From contig CAIOAQ010000231.1 in the NCBI GenBank assembly GCA_903856025.1, forward strand, positions 1 to 35,408: a stretch of DNA of 35,408 bases. Reading direction: 5' to 3'. Shown here piece after piece: positions 33,463 through 35,408 of this stretch. Origin of the DNA: an uncultured beta proteobacterium. GTDB taxonomy: Bacteria; Pseudomonadota; Gammaproteobacteria; Burkholderiales; Burkholderiaceae_C. A program made the position numbers and the translations under genes. The notes beneath the pieces were generated by a model that worked only from the letters and a program-made list of their open reading frames with translations, was not told the origin of the DNA and made no database searches. Positions within the stretch are counted from its first letter, which is position 1; every line of letters begins with the position of its first letter.

Positions 33463-34079
33463 GAGATTTGGACATCACTTTGACTCGCAATGGCACTGGC
33501 AACTGCGAGCAATCGATCGAACGGAATCGGTTTTGGCAACACTTCCATACCCTCAGGCAAACCGCCTTTATCGGCAATAGCTTGTGCATCCAAACCAGTC
33601 ACCACAACAATCTTTGTATGACGCACTTCCGGTGCAAGCTTGAGCAGTCGCAACATGCTGAATCCGTCCATGCCGGGCATGTGCAAGTCGACAATCAGCA
33701 AGTCTGGACCGCCTCTGCCCAACGCCATCAACGCTGAAACTGAGTTGTCGGTGCAGGTAACCAACGGCTGCATTGGCCAGCGTGACAAGTTCGCTTGGTA
33801 CAGGCGCAACAGGTCAAGGTCATCGTCGACAACCAGAACGCTGAGTTTGCGTGGCTGAGCCTCGGACTTGGTGTGCAACGTGGACTCAACTGGTGCTGGT
33901 GCCTTGCGAAGCAACCGCTCGACCGAATCGCGCATGACGCGGCGGTGCCCCCCCGCCGTCTTCCACGCCTGCAACAAACCATTTTCGACCCAAAGCTGAA
34001 CCGTTCCCACCGAAACCCCCAGCAAGGCAGATGCTTCACGCGTGGTGCAAAAGGATTTCTCAACGGCTACTGAGGACAT
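33459..34079 (-). CDS. HTH (MerR/excisionase-type) - receiver response regulator, paralogue of 245
   Basis: I chose ATG at 34079, with GGAG 9 nt upstream, which gives 206 residues; the open frame reaches 34121, but that part lies in the probable leader. Residues about 8-55 form the helix-turn-helix (TTREASALLGVSVGTVQLW and GGHRR). Residues about 77-195 form a receiver with acidic residues in VVDDD, phosphoacceptor Asp in LLIVDLHMPGMDG and Lys in LPKPI. It matches the regulator at 245-850 over its whole length. It is the first gene of the minus-strand train, directly behind a strong sigma70-type promoter, so it may control its own operon. Phosphodonor and target sites are unknown. Confidence 0.93.
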   Translation of the reverse strand: MSSVAVEKSFCTTREASALLGVSVGTVQLWVENGLLQAWKTAGGHRRVMRDSVERLLRKAPAPVESTLHTKSEAQPRKLSVLVVDDDLDLLRLYQANLSRWPMQPLVTCTDNSVSALMALGRGGPDLLIVDLHMPGMDGFSMLRLLKLAPEVRHTKIVVVTGLDAQAIADKGGLPEGMEVLPKPIPFDRLLAVASAIASQSDVQIS

Positions 34080-34088
34080 ATAACAAAT

Positions 34089-34092
34089 CTCC
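34089..34092 (-). promoter_or_regulatory. Ribosome binding site fixing the start at 34079
   Basis: GGAG on the minus strand lies 9 nt before the ATG at 34079. The earlier possible start at 34121 has nothing similar in front of it. Confidence 0.5.
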
Positions 34093-34162
34093 GACAGTTC
34101 AAGCACAAAGCCATGTGGCACACGGTATCTTTGATAAACACCTTTGTCATGGCATTTGCAAA

Positions 34163-34191
34163 ATTCTATGTTTTATGTTGAATTTTGTCAA
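34163..34191 (-). promoter_or_regulatory. Sigma70-type promoter of the minus-strand operon
   Basis: On the minus strand a perfect TTGACA (34191-34186) is followed after exactly 17 bp by TAGAAT (34168-34163), one mismatch from TATAAT. The start of transcription would be near 34156, leaving a leader of about 75 nt before the ATG at 34079. The area is AT-rich. This is the clearest promoter in the window and would drive the train ending at 18893. Confidence 0.75.
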
Positions 34192-34403
34192 TTTTTATTA
34201 TTTTTTATTGTTCTTTGAGATTTATATGCGCGTTGCTGGCAGTCATTACTTCAAGCCAACCAAATTTATTCCTGCTTCCGAACTGGCTAGAACGGAGGAC
34301 TCGACTAGGCAAGAGTTGGCACCGAGCAGGCCGTTTGACGGGACCATGTTGCGTTTGCACAGAACATGTCCGGCCCCGTGCTCGTGTACCCCCCTCCCCC
34401 GGC

Positions 34404-34825
34404 CTAATTCGCCAAATGAGCATCAATGCGCGCTTTCGCCTGAGCGAAAGTAGCGGCAAGTACAGCGGAAAATGCCGCACACTTCGCCGATTCATTGGCC
34501 AAGCCAGCGGTTTCAATCTGCTGGCAAAGTTCCCCCAATGCCAAAGTACCTACAGAATATGCGGCCTATTTGAGCGTGTGTGCTACCTGGCCCGCCTGGA
34601 TAACGTCATCGACGAGTATGGCGGATTCAATGCGGCTGACTTGCGCTTGTGCATTGTGCAAAAACTTCTTTAACAAGCGTTGGTGCAAATCTGGGTTGTC
34701 ACCCACCAGTTGTTTCAAAGCATCGGGGCTCCATACGTCAAATTCACCCGCAGCCCTTGTAACAATTGATTTATTCACTACTATTTCGGTAGCGCAATCA
34801 GGTTTCTCGGCATGATCTGGCAGCG
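34404..34825 (-). pseudogene. HPt-domain fragment of a hybrid kinase with in-frame amber codon
   Basis: On the minus strand the frame reads a linker, then SPDALKQLVGDNPDLHQRLL, and then the HPt active site QVAHTLK (His codon at 34578-34580). A TAG at 34566-34568 then replaces the Gly that normally follows HxxK. The same frame continues with AAYSVGTLALGELCQQIE and ends at a TAG at 34404-34406, which completes a normal HPt helix bundle. This is therefore the C-terminal end of a phosphorelay kinase, broken by one stop codon and lacking its kinase part. Upstream it runs out inside the truncated nnrS gene. It resembles the HPt domains at the ends of the kinases at 14984 and 20040 in pattern. Confidence 0.7.
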
Positions 34826-35408
34826 GCCGCCAAGACAACAAAACCAAGCCGACCGGTTGGCCCCAGTAGCCAGAAGAGCAGGCCCACCGCAGTCAGTCCC
34901 AAAGTGATGCGTTCGTTGGTCTGAGATGTATTCAGTTTCAGCCCGGCGGTCGAACTCATGGTGAAGGCAGGTATTACGCGGCCAGCCATTACACATTCAA
35001 TCATCACTATCAACCCGAGGGCAGCGTGCAAAGGTGTGGTGGGCGCAATGTCCAACACACCCAGAACGGCCAAGTGGAAACTGACGTTAGCCACGGTCAG
35101 CAAAAGTAGAATTCCTGCGAGTGGCAAGTTTCTAATGTTGCCGGCGCGCACCAGCAATCTGATCAGAATACCCGCGACGATCGGTAGCAAAAGCACATCG
35201 ACCATCGCGAAAATAGCGTATGGCATGGTGACTGCTGCCACTCGCGCCGCCACCCATAGCAAGACCAACACGCCCAGAATCGGCCCGCGTGGGGTCGCCA
35301 GGCCGGTCCAGTTTTTAGCGGCAGTCATCAGAAACCCAATGATCACTGCCGATGCAAAGCCAAAGAGCATTTCATGGGCATGCCACAAAAAAGGAGATAT
35401 CGACGCAG
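34798..35408 (-). pseudogene. nnrS: nnrS, 3'-truncated; 5' end beyond window
   Basis: The frame is open to the window edge, so the start is outside. The visible 200 or so residues are a polytopic membrane protein with NnrS features: WHAHEMLFGFASAVIIGFLM, TAAKNWTGL, then IECVMAGRVIPAFT. NnrS is a haem- and copper-containing membrane protein tied to nitric oxide stress and denitrification. After GLTAVGLLFWLLGPTGRLG the similarity stops: the frame ends at once with ARSCRET and a TGA, where normal NnrS would go on for further helices. The lost part is replaced by the HPt fragment in another frame. I infer a deletion or recombination junction near 34810-34830. Function is probably lost. Confidence 0.75.

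Larger units (their letters stand above)
34080..34403. other. 324-bp AT-rich intergenic region
   Basis: Apart from the promoter and ribosome binding site, this gap holds a 6-bp inverted repeat in the leader (GCCATG and CATGGC at 34148-34153 and 34110-34115) and, nearby, ACAAAG and CTTTGT that could pair instead. An imperfect hairpin lies further out (34341-34349 with 34364-34371, one bulged base). No RNA gene or convincing protein gene was seen. The AT-rich tract at 34160-34225 contrasts with the GC-rich surroundings. Confidence 0.4.

Noticed and set aside
34226-34453. Plus-strand open frame of 75 codons starting in the AT-rich gap
   Set aside because: Weak ribosome binding site, no recognisable domain, and the 3' part overlaps the HPt fragment on the other strand.
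1-35408. CRISPR arrays, tRNA or rRNA genes, insertion sequences, phage genes
   Set aside because: I saw no regularly spaced repeats, no RNA gene features and no transposase or phage-like proteins by reading both strands.

Overview
The window looks like a chromosomal segment of a betaproteobacterium, probably Burkholderiales and most likely Comamonadaceae (Rhodoferax/Polaromonas-like). This rests on the moderately high GC, the style of the proteins and an nnrS gene at the right edge; it is an inference, not a database match. Almost every gene encodes signal transduction: I count 12 receiver domains, four intact histidine kinases (one of them CheA), one kinase-like protein without catalytic motifs, two chemoreceptors, and five proteins of cyclic-di-GMP type (PilZ, HD-GYP, GGDEF-EAL and two degenerate GGDEF).

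Left block (about 245-1886): an HTH-receiver regulator (+), a convergent NarL/FixJ-type regulator (-), and a 242-bp divergent control region with a repeated CAGAT-type motif. Plus-strand block (1887-18817): one long gene train, receiver - soluble receptor with two signalling tips - CheW with three CheW domains - CheB - HEAT-repeat protein - CheR - CheY - CheA - small STAS-like protein - CheY - membrane chemoreceptor - ParA-type ATPase - PilZ-like protein - CHASE/PAS hybrid kinase with HPt. Many genes overlap or lie within 25 bp, so translation is probably coupled.

Minus-strand block (34079 down to 18893): a convergent gene train that starts at a good sigma70-type promoter (TTGACA, 17 bp, TAGAAT). 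It runs HTH-receiver regulator - small protein resembling HD-GYP N-terminal domains - HDOD protein - kinase-like protein - receiver - three PAS-GGDEF paralogues, of which only the last keeps an intact GGDEF and adds EAL - dCache/PAS histidine kinase - hybrid kinase with GAF and HPt - receiver-HD-GYP phosphodiesterase. Several junctions are ATGA overlaps. The first gene of this train is a clear paralogue of the gene at 245, so related regulators stand at both outer ends of the region.

Right edge (34404-35408): a truncated nnrS gene runs into a fragment of an HPt domain that carries an in-frame amber codon, which looks like a rearrangement scar.

How it may work together (inference): the double-tipped soluble receptor, the triple CheW and the ParA ATPase suggest a cytoplasmic chemosensory array that is positioned or segregated by ParA. 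This recalls DosM of Vibrio cholerae (double signalling domain, cytoplasmic arrays) and PpfA/TlpT of Rhodobacter sphaeroides (ParA-positioned cytoplasmic cluster). The second block would connect phosphorelay to cyclic-di-GMP turnover, and the PilZ-like protein in the first block is a possible link between them.
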